The notes: generated from the letters alone by a model not told the origin. A stretch of 64,000 nucleotides of DNA from Datura wrightii (GCA_035772735.1 JASDFA010000020.1:109585501-109649500), one strand, 5' to 3'. Positions 1-12,457 are shown, counted from the first letter of the stretch. Made by a program: numbers and translations.

Positions 1-1849
1 GAAATAGGAAGAACTAGATTATCTGTCTGATGATGTAAGTCGTACCTGTTCTCAATCATACTGGGAGGAGTAGGTGTCGTGTCTGGAGACGTATCATTCT
101 ACTACTAATCTACTCATGTCTAATGTAACATAGCATAACATACATAACATAACATGGCACACACAAACCTTACCCGGCCCCCATAAGCCGGGAGGTACAA
201 TCAACACGGAATCTATGCCCCTACCCCGGTCATCCCATCTCCTATAGTGGCTGTAAGCATCCTGCCGGTCCCTGGGTATGCACTTGGGCTTGCTGAGCCC
301 CTGACTATAACTGTACCTGAGTCCGAAGGACTCTAAATCAACACCCCGGGCGTACCCGCTCGACGGGGGTGTATAAGGGCCGACCAAGGCACAATATGGT
401 GAAAACTGGCATCCCATCTTCGTCCCCTTGCGGGACGGCATATCACTCCGTAGAGTGACGTATCCTCGTCCTCTGGCGGACGAGTCGATACAGCTATTAA
501 CCCTGGGCGGTTAGGAATGCTAGGTAATCCAACCCCAATCAATACAACGGTCTCAACTAGTCATGCTGTCTGTGTAGCTCATAAGCTAAGACTAACAGGT
601 GTAAGGTATCATATAAATCACATACTGAGCTAATAATAGTAATCTGTAAGTGTCTGATACATGCTGAGACAGGTAAGTATAAATATAAGTATAGCCTCCT
701 GTCAAACTGTACTGGGGAAAAGGTTATACAAGAAGGTGTTTCTGCTGAAAACTATACTTTTTATTGAGTTTCTGTATTTACATGATTTCCTACTTCTAAC
801 ATGCTTTCTAAACCATATTTAGTTACTATTCTATGTCTGGAATGCTTCACGGATACTATACTACTTCGCAAGGTTTCAGCTAAACACAATAATATCTTAA
901 CATGGCATATTACATCACATGCTGAATATACTGGGCAATCTTAACCACTTACGTCCGAATCTATATCATACGGATAGGTATCGTACACGTTACAACCCAA
1001 AACTTCTCATATTGCACCAATATTCAAAATAACACAATAATCAATTTCTGAACATTCTACTGGTCTGTAAATTACTATACTACTTCAATGTTACTCAACT
1101 TGCCGAGGAAACTTAACTTTACATACCTTATCTTCGACTATTCGTCCGTCGGACGAGGCTTGGCCGGTACTTCAACTATTTCCTTCCAGCTGCATTCATA
1201 AATATGTCAATCAATACTAAATACAGCTTTATCGTAAAGAGCAACATTGCTTTCGATATAGTTTATAGCCTAAACTTAGGCTTATCGAAAGACAGTCGAA
1301 AACTCGCTATTTTTCAGCGGCCCAGAAGGGAGAAGTATTCACTTCTCACCTAGGAACACATAGACATTAATTTAGAGCAATTCTACTTACTTTAGTTTGG
1401 TGGCTCGCCGATTCGTCGGCCGTATTTCGCGAAACTAATTCCGTAGAAATGCTCTCTGCTGCTAAATACTCGGGTATCTGGGATTAATTTGAGTTTGGAC
1501 AACGTTTGGCAGCGTAATCGGACGGAAATATATAATTTTCCTTCGTTTTCCTCTGTTCTCTGCGCTATTCTGGAAATTTTTAAGCATGAAATGATTTTAA
1601 ACCGAAGTGGGGGCTTATATACTTGGGCCTGAACCTGGGCAACGTGTCACGGAGCCATCGCGGAGGCCTCACCTCCGTGACACGCTGCCATCGCGGAGGG
1701 GCTCTGCCTCGGCTCCTCCCGCGATGGTTTCGACGGGTTTCTCGTCCGATCTTTTCCCGGGCCTTTCCCTAGCACGTATGGCTTTCAAATATGCTTAACC
1801 AACGTGCGAATAGGTCATCTAAGGGCTGGGAATTCTACGGGGTATAACA
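1..1849 (-). repeat. Tek-0: chromovirus-type LTR, left end outside window
   Basis: Read on the minus strand, the sequence opens at 1849 with TGTTATACCCCG, like the TGTAATACCCC starts of the chromovirus LTRs elsewhere in the window. It continues through a U3 with GC-rich palindromes, a TATA box near 1615-1621 and a long AT-rich R-U5. The block around 170-215 (cccggcccccataagccggg) recurs in diverged form near 29600 in Tek-3. No purine tract or primer site follows at 1850, so this is a solo LTR or a 5' LTR rather than a 3' LTR. Short ORFs inside it (94-542, 1607-1798) have no recognisable domain. Confidence 0.7.
1613..1760 (-). promoter_or_regulatory. U3 palindromes and TATA box of Tek-0
   Basis: CGTGTCACGGAG (1643-1654) pairs perfectly with CTCCGTGACACG (1673-1684), a 12 bp stem, and is followed by further CCATCGCGGAGG units. 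On the minus strand a TATATA box (1615-1621) lies about 20 bp downstream. The motif includes ACGTGTC, the ABRE/G-box core. The same hairpin occurs in the LTRs of Ath-1 and Ath-2, a different lineage. Confidence 0.6.
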
Positions 1850-2959
1850 GGATACATGAGAGGTTTCATAAAGTAAGTTTGAGGTTTTAGTGGACTTAAT
1901 TGAGGTATCATAAGAAAATAAGGATAATGAGAAACAAAAATAGGACAAGCAATGAAGAGAAACAACAAAGTAATGGGTGGAGGATTCATTCAGGAGATAT
2001 CAACACAATAGTAAAGGGAACACATCAGATTTGAAACCAAACAACAAGCAAAAAAGGGAGTAGCAAAATAAGACAAGAAGAAAAGAGAGTACACAAAGAA
2101 GAGATTCGAAAGCAAGACAATTCATAAATTAAGATTGAAAAAATAAAGGAAGATAACTCAAAGGAAAATATAAGATTACATACATCTCAAACAGGGCAAA
2201 TAGTGAGGAAGGAAAAAAGTGAACGGCTATTGAAAAATACTGCGGAAAAACACACAAAAGAATGACAGGAGTTAAATGATTAGGGAGATAATTTGAGTGG
2301 GTCTAATCCAAAGGAGAGGGATCAAGAAGAGATACCAAAAGAAAACCTTGATATATATAGCGAGGAAGTAGCACTTAGAAATGATGAAAGAGTGGCGACT
2401 TTCAGATACTACCAGTCACAAAAAATAACATGAGACAACAAGTATTGTGGAGGACCAGATAGAGGATACACAAACACAAGACGTAACAACACATGTAAGC
2501 ATATATTAAAGAAACCAGGGAGACCTTAACACTCAACTAATTATAAAGAATCATGAACTCCAGGAGAGGATGCAGGAGGAAGAGCAAGTAAAAGAGGTTG
2601 ATATTGGGGATAATGAAGAGGGGGACAATAACTATGATTTATTAGGAGACATTACTAAAGGAGATATATATCCTAGACACTATATAAGATAAAGATAAAA
2701 TGGAACCAAGAACAAAAGTATTCCACCAAAGGAAGTGGGTGGAGTACAAACAAGGAAAGCGCACGTTAAAGGTGTGTCCCAATGAATTGCTCTCTCATAT
2801 GAAATATTAGGACTATAAACACTCAACAGTCTTTTGAGAGAGTAATTTTGTTAAATAGACAAACAATTCAATGATATAGCATTAATGGAGCTTTTTCATC
2901 ATATTGGACACATAGACATGTACAAATAATGACTTAATATGGGAACTACTCAGTATAAT
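1850..2959. other. AT-rich stretch without recognisable gene
   Basis: No open frame of useful length and no recognised domain. The A-rich, stop-filled sequence runs into the LINE endonuclease region without a visible boundary, so part of it (roughly 2500-2900, with short acidic peptides) may be the decayed 5' part of that LINE. This could not be confirmed by reading. Confidence 0.4.
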
Positions 2960-4385
2960 ATTAATGGCAAGATCTGGTTGTTTGTGAAGAAGAAATTCAA
3001 GTGGAAGTACAAAGAGCTACATAGCAAATCTTATCCAATAAGCTCACTCATTTGGGAGATAGATAAGAAATAGTAATCACAATTATATATGCAAGCATTA
3101 CCAGAAGTGGTAGAATTCCTTTATAAGATGAGTTGTATGACATCTCTTCTCAGATAAACCTACCATGGTCTATAGGAGGAGATTTTAATGTGATCATTAA
3201 TGGAATAGAGAAACTTAGAGGCTTGCCAATTCAATTTGTAGAAACAAAATACTTCAGATACTACATAGACACTTGTTAATTGATGAACCTTGGATTTACT
3301 ATAAGTATGTATACTTGGTGGAATGAAAGATCAGATGATACTTGTATCTTCAAAAGATTGGATGGAAATCTTGAAAACTAAGTTATATAGAACACATAAC
3401 CAATGAAAAACACCTCATTAAACAAGTCTCAAATTACTCCCCTTGGATGATTATCTTAAAACAAATAGTAGACCCATTAAGAAGTCTTTCAAATTTCTTA
3501 ATTTCTGGGTGGAGCATGATACCTTTCAAGATGTGGTAAAGATAAACTGGATGAAATCTTACTACTCCAAGATTCTTTTAAACATTAATAACAAGTTAAA
3601 AAAGGAGGTAAGCAAAGCTCTTTCACAGTGGAATAGGAATACATATGGGGATATCTTCAAACAAATAGCAACTTTGGAGGAAGTGGTTCAGGTCCATGAA
3701 TAAGAGTTTGAGCAACACCCTATCAATAGTAATAGAGAAAGGCTATAGAAGGATGTACTTAGTTAAATTTTATGTAGTAGAGGAAAATTTTTTGAAACAA
3801 AAGGCATGCATGCAGCGGTTTCACAATGGTAATAAAAATACAAAATTTTTTCATGCTCATGTTTGTAGAATGAGAAGGAAATTACATCTCAAAAGGATAT
3901 ATGATCATAGAGGAATCCAGCTAGATTGAAGAGGAAACAACATAGGAGACCATTGAATTCTTCATAGAACAATTTAGTGATGAAAATGTCCCTACATATT
4001 TTGAAATGCTAAAGAATATTCCTACATTGATCTCTGAAGAGTAGAACCTAAAGCTGAATGAAGCATTAAAAGAAGAGAAGGTAAAGATAATTGTTTTTTG
4101 TTTAAATACTGATAGTGTTGGGGGTCCTAATGGATACACAGGAAAAATCTACTAAACATGCAGGGATATAATTGCAAAGGATATGGTGCAAATGGTGAGA
4201 GTTTTCTTTTGTGGACATGAATTGCCGAGGTATATTACTTGCACCAATCTAGTCCTTGTACCAAAAAAAGAAAGAAAGAGACATTCTCAAACCTTAGACC
4301 AATTACTTTGAGTAACATCATCAACAAAGTGTTTTCTAGAATTATCCATAATAGGATGGTGCATCTTCTTCCTAATATTATATGT
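2960..4385 (+). pseudogene. Degenerate 5' part of a LINE ORF2 (endonuclease to start of reverse transcriptase)
   Basis: Fragments in shifting frames match the order of a plant L1-type ORF2. Near 3165-3210 the endonuclease core PWSIGGDFNVI is readable, followed by YTWWNERSDDTCIFKRLD (about 3308-3362). At 3443-3703 comes the linker of plant LINEs (KFLNFWVEHDTF, LSQWNRNTYGDIFKQI). A segment near 3830-3890 reads NTKFFHAHV. RT motifs follow from about 4090: VGGPNGYTGKIY, then FFCGHELPRYITCTNLVLVPKK and FSNLRPITLSNIINKVFSRI (4200-4360). It ends abruptly before the RT catalytic site. Many stops and frameshifts make it dead. It was probably cut by later rearrangement, because L1 insertions are normally truncated at the 5' end. 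Confidence 0.85.
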
Positions 4386-5056
4386 ACCTGCATAATAATT
4401 TTCTCTAATTTTCACACTTCCGTTATTTAAACTCTTGGACACTCCCATTCTTGGTTAAAAGCTTCACAAACCATATATGCTCCATAAACCATACAAACAA
4501 TTATGTACTAGAGTCGAAAATTCCTTCCGAAGGTAATAGGTATTATAATATCTCCCTCTTGGAATTATTCATCCTCGAATAATGGTTATGCATACTAGTA
4601 TATTCTAACTCCGTGTGAGACCGGCACCTGAAGTTATTTTTGACCCGAGTGTACATGTCAACATGGCATGAGACATAAATCATTCAACTAATCATGAGGG
4701 GATAGGGATAACATATGACTAAAGGGGTCAAATCATACATCAAAGGAAGGCTTCTCATAAAATCATCATTTTGTACATCAAAACACCACGACTAAACTAA
4801 ATAGAGAATCATGCTGATACACTAGACTAACAGTCTATGAAGCCTCTAATACATTAAGAGAATATGATTTATCGGGACAAGACCCCTGATACGACTCTAA
4901 TCAAAGCTAACATAGCTGAAAATTATACAATTGCCCCAAGAGAGAGTGGGGCTCACCAAAAGCTGAACTGAGATATTATACTGAGTGGCTCGGGCCAATT
5001 GTGTCTGTACTTGAGGCTACATTATTAAAAATATAGGCTCCTGACAGAAGGGGCGT
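4386..5056 (-). repeat. Scrambled chromovirus LTR fragments
   Basis: At 4535-4583, read on the minus strand, a pre-PPT hairpin (ATTATTC 4564-4570 with GAATAAT 4577-4583), a purine tract and a TATAATACC LTR start appear in the same order as at the 3' end of Tek-1 (10528-10560). From about 4630 to 5056 the sequence resembles, in reverse, the U5-side of the Tek-2 LTR: accaaaagctgaactgag, gggacaagacccctgat and gcctctaatacatt all have counterparts near 56085-56200. These are remnants of at least one chromovirus on the minus strand. No coding sequence. Confidence 0.6.
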
Positions 5057-6424
5057 TGATCTTGGGCATATTTATACGTCCATTTGTCATATTTTACCCA
5101 TGTTTATCCTTGTTTTGAGAATAATATCCACTTATAGTTGCATTTTTTGATTGAAAACTCTTCATTGTGAACTAACAAGTGTGATAAGATGTTTTGTAGG
5201 TAAATGTGGTGGAAATCAACTAGAATGAGATATATAAGAAGGTTCAAAGCTTTAGTTCTAATTCGGGAGAGGTTCCCGAAAAGGATCAATCTGGCGCATT
5301 GAGAGGCGCACCGCACCAAAGCCAAAACTTTTGTTGAGAAAAACTTTGTAGAGAGGCTCTTTAAGAGGTACACGCGCTTTCAAGTTTGGTGCTCCATGCC
5401 AGAGGCCAAACTTCAGAAGAAATAAAAAGGTACCGGGAGGTGCACCGCGCCTAAGGTCATCCCGTATTTAATTTATATTTCTCAATTTATTAGGTGAGAT
5501 TTTTTCTACACTTATAAATAGTCCTTAAAAATGTCTTGAAATGTAACTTTTCACCTGGGAAGAGCTAGGAGCCACCGTGGAGGCTAGAGAAAATTGGTTT
5601 TATCTTTTCTTCTCTGTATTATTTATTTTTACATTTTTTCTTTGAATGATTTGTTGTAATTTCTCTATGTCTATGTGGAGATAAACCTCTCATTCTATGA
5701 TTATGGTAGTTGCATGCTTATTGTTTATGAATACAAATTGACTTGTTAAATAGTTATTATCGTGTTACATCTTGTATGGTTATTTATTTATTCTTGATCT
5801 TAATTGTTTGATTATTTGACAAAATAGTTTAATATTATCTGTGGCTTGTTTATTAAAATTGAAAAAGGAAATTGCCAGTGTAATAAGAATAAGTAGAGCT
5901 TGTTCGTGAACCTTATAGGAAAAAAGGATCGATCCGTTGAGGAGGATAGAAATATACCCTTTAGCCTTGCTTAGTTAATACAGATAAGATCTTACATGCA
6001 CTTCACTGTTATCCAATAAAGAAATATATGCATTAGGAATAGTAGAATAGTCCTAGATTTATCAGAAAGATGCTCAATTAAGTAATATCAACCTGCAACT
6101 AATAACCCGATAAATATTAAAGTTAGTAAACAAGTTATTACTCAGCATGATTGCTAGCGAATTCATATCCCTAGATCCATTTCATCTCATTGATTACGTA
6201 AATTTTTTTCTTCATATGGATAATTATTCATTAGTTATTCTTTTATTATTTTTAGTTAGTTATTAATTCAAAATAATATCTTTAGATTTTATTGCTTGAA
6301 TAGATAATTAAGATTAGTTTACTTTAGTAAATAATTAATTCAAGTCTCTATAGGTATGACATCGGGATTTAACTGTTCTATATTGCTTGATGATTGTGTG
6401 CACTTGCGCGTGCTTTTGGACGCA
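5057..6424 (+). repeat. Znk-2 5' LTR
   Basis: Starts TGATCTTGGGCAT and ends near ...GGACGCA, just before the primer site. U3 carries GC-rich repeats (5236-5455), then TATAAATA (5512-5519), then a long AT-rich R-U5. It matches the LTR at 58448-59783 throughout, with many substitutions, in keeping with the oldest insertion of the nest. Confidence 0.85.
5236..5520 (+). promoter_or_regulatory. Znk-2 U3 GC-rich repeats and TATA box
   Basis: Repeated, partly self-complementary units (GAGGCGCACCGCACC near 5300, GGAGGTGCACCGCGCC near 5436) lie upstream of CTTATAAATAG (5511-5520). The 3' LTR has the equivalent array at 58690-58860 (GAGGTGCTCTGCACC and similar) and TATAAATA at 58930-58937. Same layout as the other LTR families here, different motif. 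Confidence 0.55.
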
Positions 6425-6433
6425 TTAAGTTTT

Positions 6434-6451
6434 TGGCGTCATTGCAGGGGA
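6434..6451 (+). other. Znk-2 primer binding site (decayed tRNA-Asp type)
   Basis: TGGCGTCATTGCAGGGGA differs at three positions from the perfect tRNA-Asp complement seen in Ath-1 and Ath-2. Two of the three are the C-to-T and G-to-A changes expected from CpG decay. It sits 9 bp after the LTR end, within the conserved aagtttttggcg context. Confidence 0.75.
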
Positions 6452-6560
6452 CTAGAAATTAAATTCTTTTCCAAATTAGATTTTTATTTTTTAATCTATT
6501 TAAGTTATTTTATTTTATTCTTTTATATATAATTTTTAGTATTTTAATACTCTTCTTGAT

Positions 6561-7337
6561 ATGGCATTTTTGAATAAAAAATGGTGTAGTGATAAGCGTT
6601 CTTGTTTCTATGATCCTTGTGTATATTGTAAAGGACCTCACTTGTGGCAACATTGCCAATTTATTCCCAAGGGGAAGTTGTGGTCACCATCTCAATCTCG
6701 TGATATTTGTAGTTGTCAGTGGAAAAATTGTCTATCCTTCCCCGAACCCTTATTTTTATATATTCTAATAGATCTTGTACTTTTGAGAATATGAATATTT
6801 ACAGAAAATTATTAGCAAAATATTGGGGTCTCTGTGAGAAAATTGCGAATGAGATGAGACGTTTCATGGAAGGACGAATAAAACTCAGACAAGAGATAGA
6901 CTAGTTTGACTCAAATATTCATGATCTACAGGTTCACTTTAATAAAAAGGTTGAGGCGTTTGATGCCCAACCACCAATTATTGTGGATAATGGCCATCCT
7001 ATGGAGTAGAAAGAGGAATTCCAACCATTCAACTATCTTGTTTTGGTTGATGCCGATGTTGAGGAGGTGTACAAAAGTGAGAATGTCGTAATTAATGAAA
7101 TTTTGGAGTTGAGGCATATTGGCCCTCATTCTAGACACTTTCAACATTGTGTTTGATTGTCGACCTTGAAATAGAGCCTTCCAAGCCTATGGAGAGATGT
7201 GTAGATGAGGGACAATACCCCTATATTTTAAGATTTGCTACGCCGAAGAGATAAAATGACATCCCTTACTTAAGTGCCAAGAAGTGCAATATGCGAACAA
7301 CTATTGCTTGGTCCCTTCATGTTTACACCACTGTCCC
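6561..7337 (+). pseudogene. Znk-2 zinc-knuckle ORF, broken; its end lies at 28388-28480
   Basis: Opens with ATG at 6561. A cysteine/histidine cluster (CVYCKGPHLWQHC, about residues 21-33) corresponds to the first knuckle of the Znk-1 protein. Frames then shift and stops appear, but the C-terminal half is still readable in pieces: FQPFNYLVLVDADVEEVYKS near 7020-7080, ELRHIGPHSRHF near 7108-7143, then NDIPYLSAKKCNM and LLLGPF-like remnants near 7257-7320. Pal-1 inserted near the C-terminus; the rest (PLEHNKK-like, lysine-rich) resumes at 28388. The two extra knuckles of Znk-1 are absent. Function unknown; RNA or nucleic-acid binding is inferred only from the knuckle. Confidence 0.7.
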
Positions 7338-7866
7338 TGATGTGTTGTGGGTTTACAACACTTACAACACTTAAAACTGAGGAAATAAGCATGAACTTAG
7401 GTGTGTTTATAGGATATGATGCATTTTTACTTTGTTTTCAGGGAAGATAGATGTGGAGTTAAAATGTGCAAAAGAAGGACAAAAATGTAGAAAAGGGCTA
7501 AGTACAGACCTCAGTACGAGCCATACCATACTGATATGAGATGTATTGAGATTCGTGGAAAAGTCCAGAACATTTATTTGAGGCAAAGGCAAAGTACAAC
7601 TTATAATACGAGCCGTACCATAGTAGTCGTAGCAAAGTTCAGAAGATGCTGCACAGGACAAGTCTCCAACTATGGGTAGTAACCATGGATTGTGATATCT
7701 ACCTAAGAATCGTACCAAGGAGTTGTGGTAAAGTTCAGAAGAATTGAAGAAGGGCAAATATCAATGTATGAATGGAAGTCACGAGTCGTGGGACGCAGGT
7801 ACGGTTCGTACCAAGCCACCCGTAAGAATATTCAGAGAATGCCAGAACTCTCAGGATCAAACCAAG
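7338..7866 (+). repeat. Pal-1 5' LTR, first part (U3)
   Basis: Begins with a 7 bp stem hairpin (GTGTTGT 7342-7348, ACAACAC 7355-7361). U3 contains repeated quasi-palindromes based on TACGAGTCGTA (for example near 7510-7530, 7605-7625 and 7795-7825). It is interrupted by Tek-1 at 7867 and resumes at 17934. Confidence 0.85.
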
Positions 7867-8884
7867 TGTCATGACCCGAGTCTATACCCTAGATGAGACA
7901 CGGTACTTGGAATCACAAGTAACCCCAAGTCAACCCATGTATATCATAACACTGGTAATCTAAGTAATATTATAGCGGAAGCTTTAAAAATAAATAAAAC
8001 CATTTGTACAGAAAACTAAATCATAAAGCTTTATACAACTAAAGACAAAACTGAAAATTTGAATCTGTGTCTGAAAGCCATCTATATCTGATGAGTTGCT
8101 GGGATAAGTCCTCATCTAACTTTAAGTCTAATTGAAAGAAAAATAACTGAAGGAAAAGAAACATCGTCCTTAAAAGATGAGGACTCACCACTGGCGCAGT
8201 TGATAACTCCCGGAGAAGATCTGCTAAAGGTGCTGAGACTGAGAAGTTGTAGTTGTATTATAAAATGATACATCATAGAAGGTATGCATCAGTAATTTGA
8301 ATGTACTGAGTAAGTAGAAGAAAACATAACATAGAGAATAAATAACTGAACTATAATGACATGCAATAACCAACTGAGATGCTGAAACTGAATAACTGAA
8401 ATATACTGAAATGGTCAAAATGACCCTGTCTGATGGTCAAAGACATGCCCTAAATCCGGGACACTAAATCTGAACTGACTGTACTGAACAGAGTAAATTG
8501 AAACCGTTCTGAGATGAGCTAAACTGAGACTGTACTGACTAATGGGAGAGTCTATAACCGACATATAACCACGTGAGCTAGACGTGGAGTCCGATGTACA
8601 CACCCCATCGATAGGACCTAATATACCTTGCTAGGGTATAAAGGCATGAACTGGGCGATCACAAGTCTAGGACCATAAAGCCAAATAGAATAACCTACTG
8701 TGGCAATGTAGTTCTAGGAACCTGGGTGCGCTAGAATTCCGGTTCGCTCGGTGCTAATTCCTTTTCCCACTGGATATTCCTAGACTGACTACTATGCTTA
8801 TATCTCGAAACTAGGGCCTAAGACTAAGTCAGGAATACTTATCTGGAAGTACCCTGAGAGTCTTATCAGACCAGATTCTATAAC

Positions 8885-9024
8885 TGGTGTTCTAAGACTG
8901 GCCAGAGCTGCTTATCTGGAAGCGTCGTAACCGTCTAAAGAACAAACTGAAATATGAAGCTGGGGTTCTAAAACTGGTCAAAGCTGCTTATCTAGAAGTG
9001 TCATAATCATCTAAAGAACCACAA
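8885..9024. repeat. Imperfect tandem duplication of about 70 bp in the Tek-1 3' LTR
   Basis: Two diverged copies run head to tail, each containing ttctaa-actgg and agctgcttatct-gaag, then gt-taa-c-tctaaagaac. Only the first few bases are present in the 5' LTR, where a deletion joins gagctgct to caaactgatcagctg near 16627. Confidence 0.6.
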
Positions 9025-9839
9025 AATCTGATAACACGCTCCAAATTTTTGATGATTTAATTTATCTTTCATGGGCGAAATGGGGGATATCTCGATCGGG
9101 GGAGAGAACGGGGAAATACCATATGAACCAATATATTGAGTCTAATACTGATAACTGGGAGGCACCACTGACACCTCAAAAATGACTGTAGTCAAACTGA
9201 CAGCTGACATTCTTGACAATACTGAGTATGCTAATAATCTGAATGAAACTGGACTAACATGCACCTGACTGAGATTTCAACATATACTAACAATGTGAGG
9301 ATCTCAAAACTGTAAGAATCAAGCTACAGGAAAACTGGTCCAACACGTAAGATTCTACTTCTGTTGAACTGAAAACTAGGGCTAAATCATTCCTCTAGAT
9401 ACTAGTTTCACAAAATTTCTAGAAATAGGGGATAAATCAGTAGGTAATATCATGAATAATATTACACTTGAAATCTTAAAGAAATTTGTTTTAAAACTTT
9501 CTACATTTCGAATCCATAATGCTGTAACTAATAGAAGAAATAGAGAAAGATGTTGGGACGCAGGGGAAGAAGAATTCCCTTGTTGAATTCCCACATACCT
9601 GGATAAGAAATCCCTGGAGAAGAAATCTTGAACTTCGGCAACTGACAAGGATCCCTAGTTCTTTCTTGAGAGGAATGACCTGAGTTTCTACGATCATTTT
9701 CTGAGAGTTTAAGTGGGAAATGAGGGAGGAAAACCATTTAATCCCTCTAAATTCTCTAAAAATATACTTAAAATGATGTAGTTTAGGGACTAAATAGGTG
9801 AGAAATTACAAAAATATCCTTGGAATAAAATCTGAAAAG

Positions 9840-10450
9840 CTTCTCGACAGGGAACCAATGGGTCACTCAACGAGTTATTGGTTGAGACCACGACTCATTT
9901 GGACTAGTAGTTGGTCCTACTGCCAGGGTGATAGAATCACTGGATTTGGTGATGGGAAATACCTTGACTCATTGGATGAACCAACGGGTAGTTGGTTCCT
10001 CCCATGGTCACTGGATGAGAGAATTGATGGAATCTGACAATGGGCAATATAACGACCCATTGGTGGACCTAACGGGTCGTTGTGTCCAACCGTTACCTTG
10101 ACTGGGAATTTTCTGAAATCCATGACTTGACACAACAGGTAGTGTCAACAACCCATTGTGTGATATGAAGGGTCGTTAGTACTACTCATTGCCACTGAAG
10201 AGGGTTTCTGGGACCTTCAACCAATGACTCACACCACGAGTCGTTGTTTTTGACGACGACTCATTGGTTGAATCATGGGGTCCTAGAAGAGGGACTTTTG
10301 AGTTGGGTACTAATGAGTGACAAGACGACTTGTTGTTTCTCACAACGGGCCGTTCTTGTCTCATTGGTTCCCGAAGGACCACATTGGGTTGACCACGACT
10401 GACACAATGAGTCATTGGAGCTTACCACGACTCACTGTCTCAGTCGTTCT
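9840..10450 (-). promoter_or_regulatory. Tek-1 U3 array of ACGACTC / AACGGGTCGTTG palindromes
   Basis: Many copies of the type GACTCATTGG, CAACGGGTCGTTG and ACGAGTCGTTG. One clean hairpin is AACGACCC (10051-10058) with GGGTCGTT (10074-10081). The array lies in U3, upstream of transcription. The 5' LTR has the equivalent array at 17340-17850. Confidence 0.6.
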
Positions 10451-10531
10451 GAGGCAAATGTTTTGGTTTTCTTTTGAATTTTTCTTGCAAGGTCTGAGTC
10501 TGGTCTAGGAAAGTTTTGGAGTATTACAATA

Positions 10532-10560
10532 TCTCCCCCTTGGGATCATTTGTCCTCGAA
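10532..10560 (-). other. Tek-1 polypurine tract and pre-PPT hairpin
   Basis: Minus-strand purine run CCAAGGGGGAGAT (10532-10543 core) immediately precedes the LTR start at 10528. Upstream lies TTCGAGGACAA (10550-10560), a form of the TTCG-AGGA-CGAA hairpin found before the purine tract in Tek-2, Ath-1, Ath-2 and Znk-2. Confidence 0.75.
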
Positions 10561-10566
10561 TGAAGA

Positions 10567-11508
10567 CTAAAACTGCTGGAAAACTAGGAAAAGAGCTTCA
10601 ATTCCTAGAATGAGACTATAAGATGGTTTCTGAAGGAGTAACTGACTCCTAACTAACTTAACCATTCTAAAAGAGCTAATGCAACTAGAATGCACATTGA
10701 AAATCTGAATAGAGCTGATGAGTACGGAATTGAAAAGAGTACTGAGGAGGGATTTAGTACCTGATGTTGGCACTAAACCAGAAGGGAATAAGTGAGGGTA
10801 TTTGGCCATCGTGTCTACTTCTGCCTCCCATGTGGCTCCTTCAACTAGCTGAGTCCTCCACAAAACTTGCACCGATGTAACTTCCTTGTGTCTTAGCTTA
10901 CAAACCTGATGGTCAAGGATCTGAACTGGGACCTCTTCATAAGAGAGACTATCTTTTATTCCCTTACTGTCTAGTGGCACTACTGAAGTTGGATCACCAA
11001 TGCACTTCTTCAGTAGTGACACATTGAAGATTGGATGCACATATGCTAACTCTGGAGGTAGTTATAACTCATATGCCACACTACCAATGCGCTTTAGAAT
11101 TCTGTAGGGTCCCACATATCTCGAACTGAGTTTTCCTTTCTTCTGAAAGCTCATCACCCCTTTCATGGGTGAAATTTTTAAATAAACCCAATCATCCATT
11201 TCAAACTCTAAGTCTCGTCTCCTAACATCAGCATAGGATTTCTGATATCTTTCCGCTGTTCTTAACCTCTCTATGATAAGTTGCACCTTCTACATAGCCT
11301 CATGAACTGAGTCTGGCCCTATCAGGGTAGCTTCACCAATGTCAAACCACCCTGTAGGAGACCTACATCTCCTACCATATAATGCCCCAAACGGGGCTAT
11401 CTGGATACTAGAGTGGTAGTTGTTGTTGTACGCAAACTTAATAAGAGGTAGGTGATCATCCCAACTGCCCTTGAAATCAATCACATATGCTCTTAGCATA
11501 TCTTCCAA
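10567..11508 (-). pseudogene. Tek-1 integrase C-terminal half and chromodomain
   Basis: One reading frame holds three blocks separated by in-frame stops. 11508-11290: end of the integrase core (FAYNNNYHSSIQIAPFGALY, then RRCRSPTGWF). 11286-11062: GPY/F module (RRDLEFEMDDWVYLKISP, KLSSRYVGPYRILKRIG). 11040 to about 10770: HPIFNVSLLKKCIGDP followed by a chromodomain-like end (YEEVPVQILDHQV, VLWRTQLVEGATWEAEV). The C-terminal chromodomain is the hallmark of chromoviruses and is thought to guide integration to marked chromatin. The antisense-oriented remainder to 10567 is probably noncoding. Confidence 0.85.
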
Positions 11509-12457
11509 GGTCCGAATAGTCCGCTCAGCTTATCCATCTGTCTGCGGGTGAAAGCTGTGTTGAGCTTGACCTGGGTACCAAGTCCCTTCTAAAATGATTT
11601 TTCAGAAATGTGAGGTGAACTAGGTACCTCTATTTGAAATATGGACAAGGGCACCCCATGCAGTCTGACCAACTCCCAAATATAAAGCCTAGCATAATCC
11701 TTAGCTGAGTTTGTAGTTTTAACTGGGAGGAAATGTGCTGACTTGGTCATCCGTTATACTATCACCCAGATTGAGTCATGTTGTCGAAGAGTACGAGGTA
11801 GACCTGTAATAAAATTCATATTCACTTCTTCCCACTTCCATGCGGGTATACTGATATCCTGAGTCATACCTCTCGGTCTCTGATCTTCCACCTTGACCTG
11901 CAGTAGTTCGGACACTTAGTCACAAATTCTGCAATGTCTCTTTTCATGCCATTCCACCAGTAAATATCCCATAGATCATGGTACATCTTAGTAGTTCCTG
12001 GGTGGATAGAGTATCTCGAACTGTGTGCTTCAGGTAGGATCTGCTATCTCAGGTCACCCACATTCAACACACATAGTCTACCTTGGTAATAGAGTACACC
12101 ATCTCCCGTTTGGGAGAAAGCCTCCACTTCTTTTCTGAGAACTGCCTCCTTCAGCTTAAGCAATATGGGATCTTCATCCTGCCTTGACTTAACTTTTACT
12201 ACCTATGAGGAATCTGATCTGCTCTGCACCACTAATCCGCCCTCAGCTGTATCAACCAACTATACTCCCAACCAAGCTAATATGTGAATATCCTTTGCCA
12301 GTTCCTTTTTGCTCTCTTCAACATGTGCCATGCTCCCCATAGACATCCTACTTAGGGCATCATCCACCACATTGGCTTTGCTCGGGTGATACAACACACT
12401 CATGTCATAGTCCTTCAGTAGCTCCAACCACCTTCTCCGACGAAGATTTAGATCTTT
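11509..12457 (-). pseudogene. Tek-1 RNase H end and integrase N-terminal half, heavily broken
   Basis: No open frame, but pieces are legible on the minus strand. Near 12340-12400 is the end of RNase H (SVLYHPSKANVVDDALSR-like, ADALSR region). Near 11935-12010 the integrase zinc-binding region reads KMYHDLWDIYWWNGMKRDI and then CPN, after which the frame is lost before the last cysteine. The core region 11510-11900 has several stops and indels. Not translatable. Confidence 0.75.

Larger units (their letters stand above)
7867..10528 (-). repeat. Tek-1 3' LTR
   Basis: 2,662 bp; read on the minus strand it starts TGTAATACTCC at 10528 and ends GGGTCATGACA at 7867. It is about 315 bp longer than the 5' LTR, mostly because of a segment (about 8911-9193) absent at the corresponding point near 16627. 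U3 palindromes lie at 9840-10450. Confidence 0.88.

Noticed and set aside
94..542. ORFs in the left-edge region as a host gene
   Set aside because: No domain, no splice pattern, and the region behaves as chromovirus LTR sequence with a motif shared with Tek-3.
9840..10450. Regular short repeats that could suggest a CRISPR-like array
   Set aside because: Units vary in sequence and spacing, lie in an LTR U3 and occur in a plant genome; they are degenerate palindromes.
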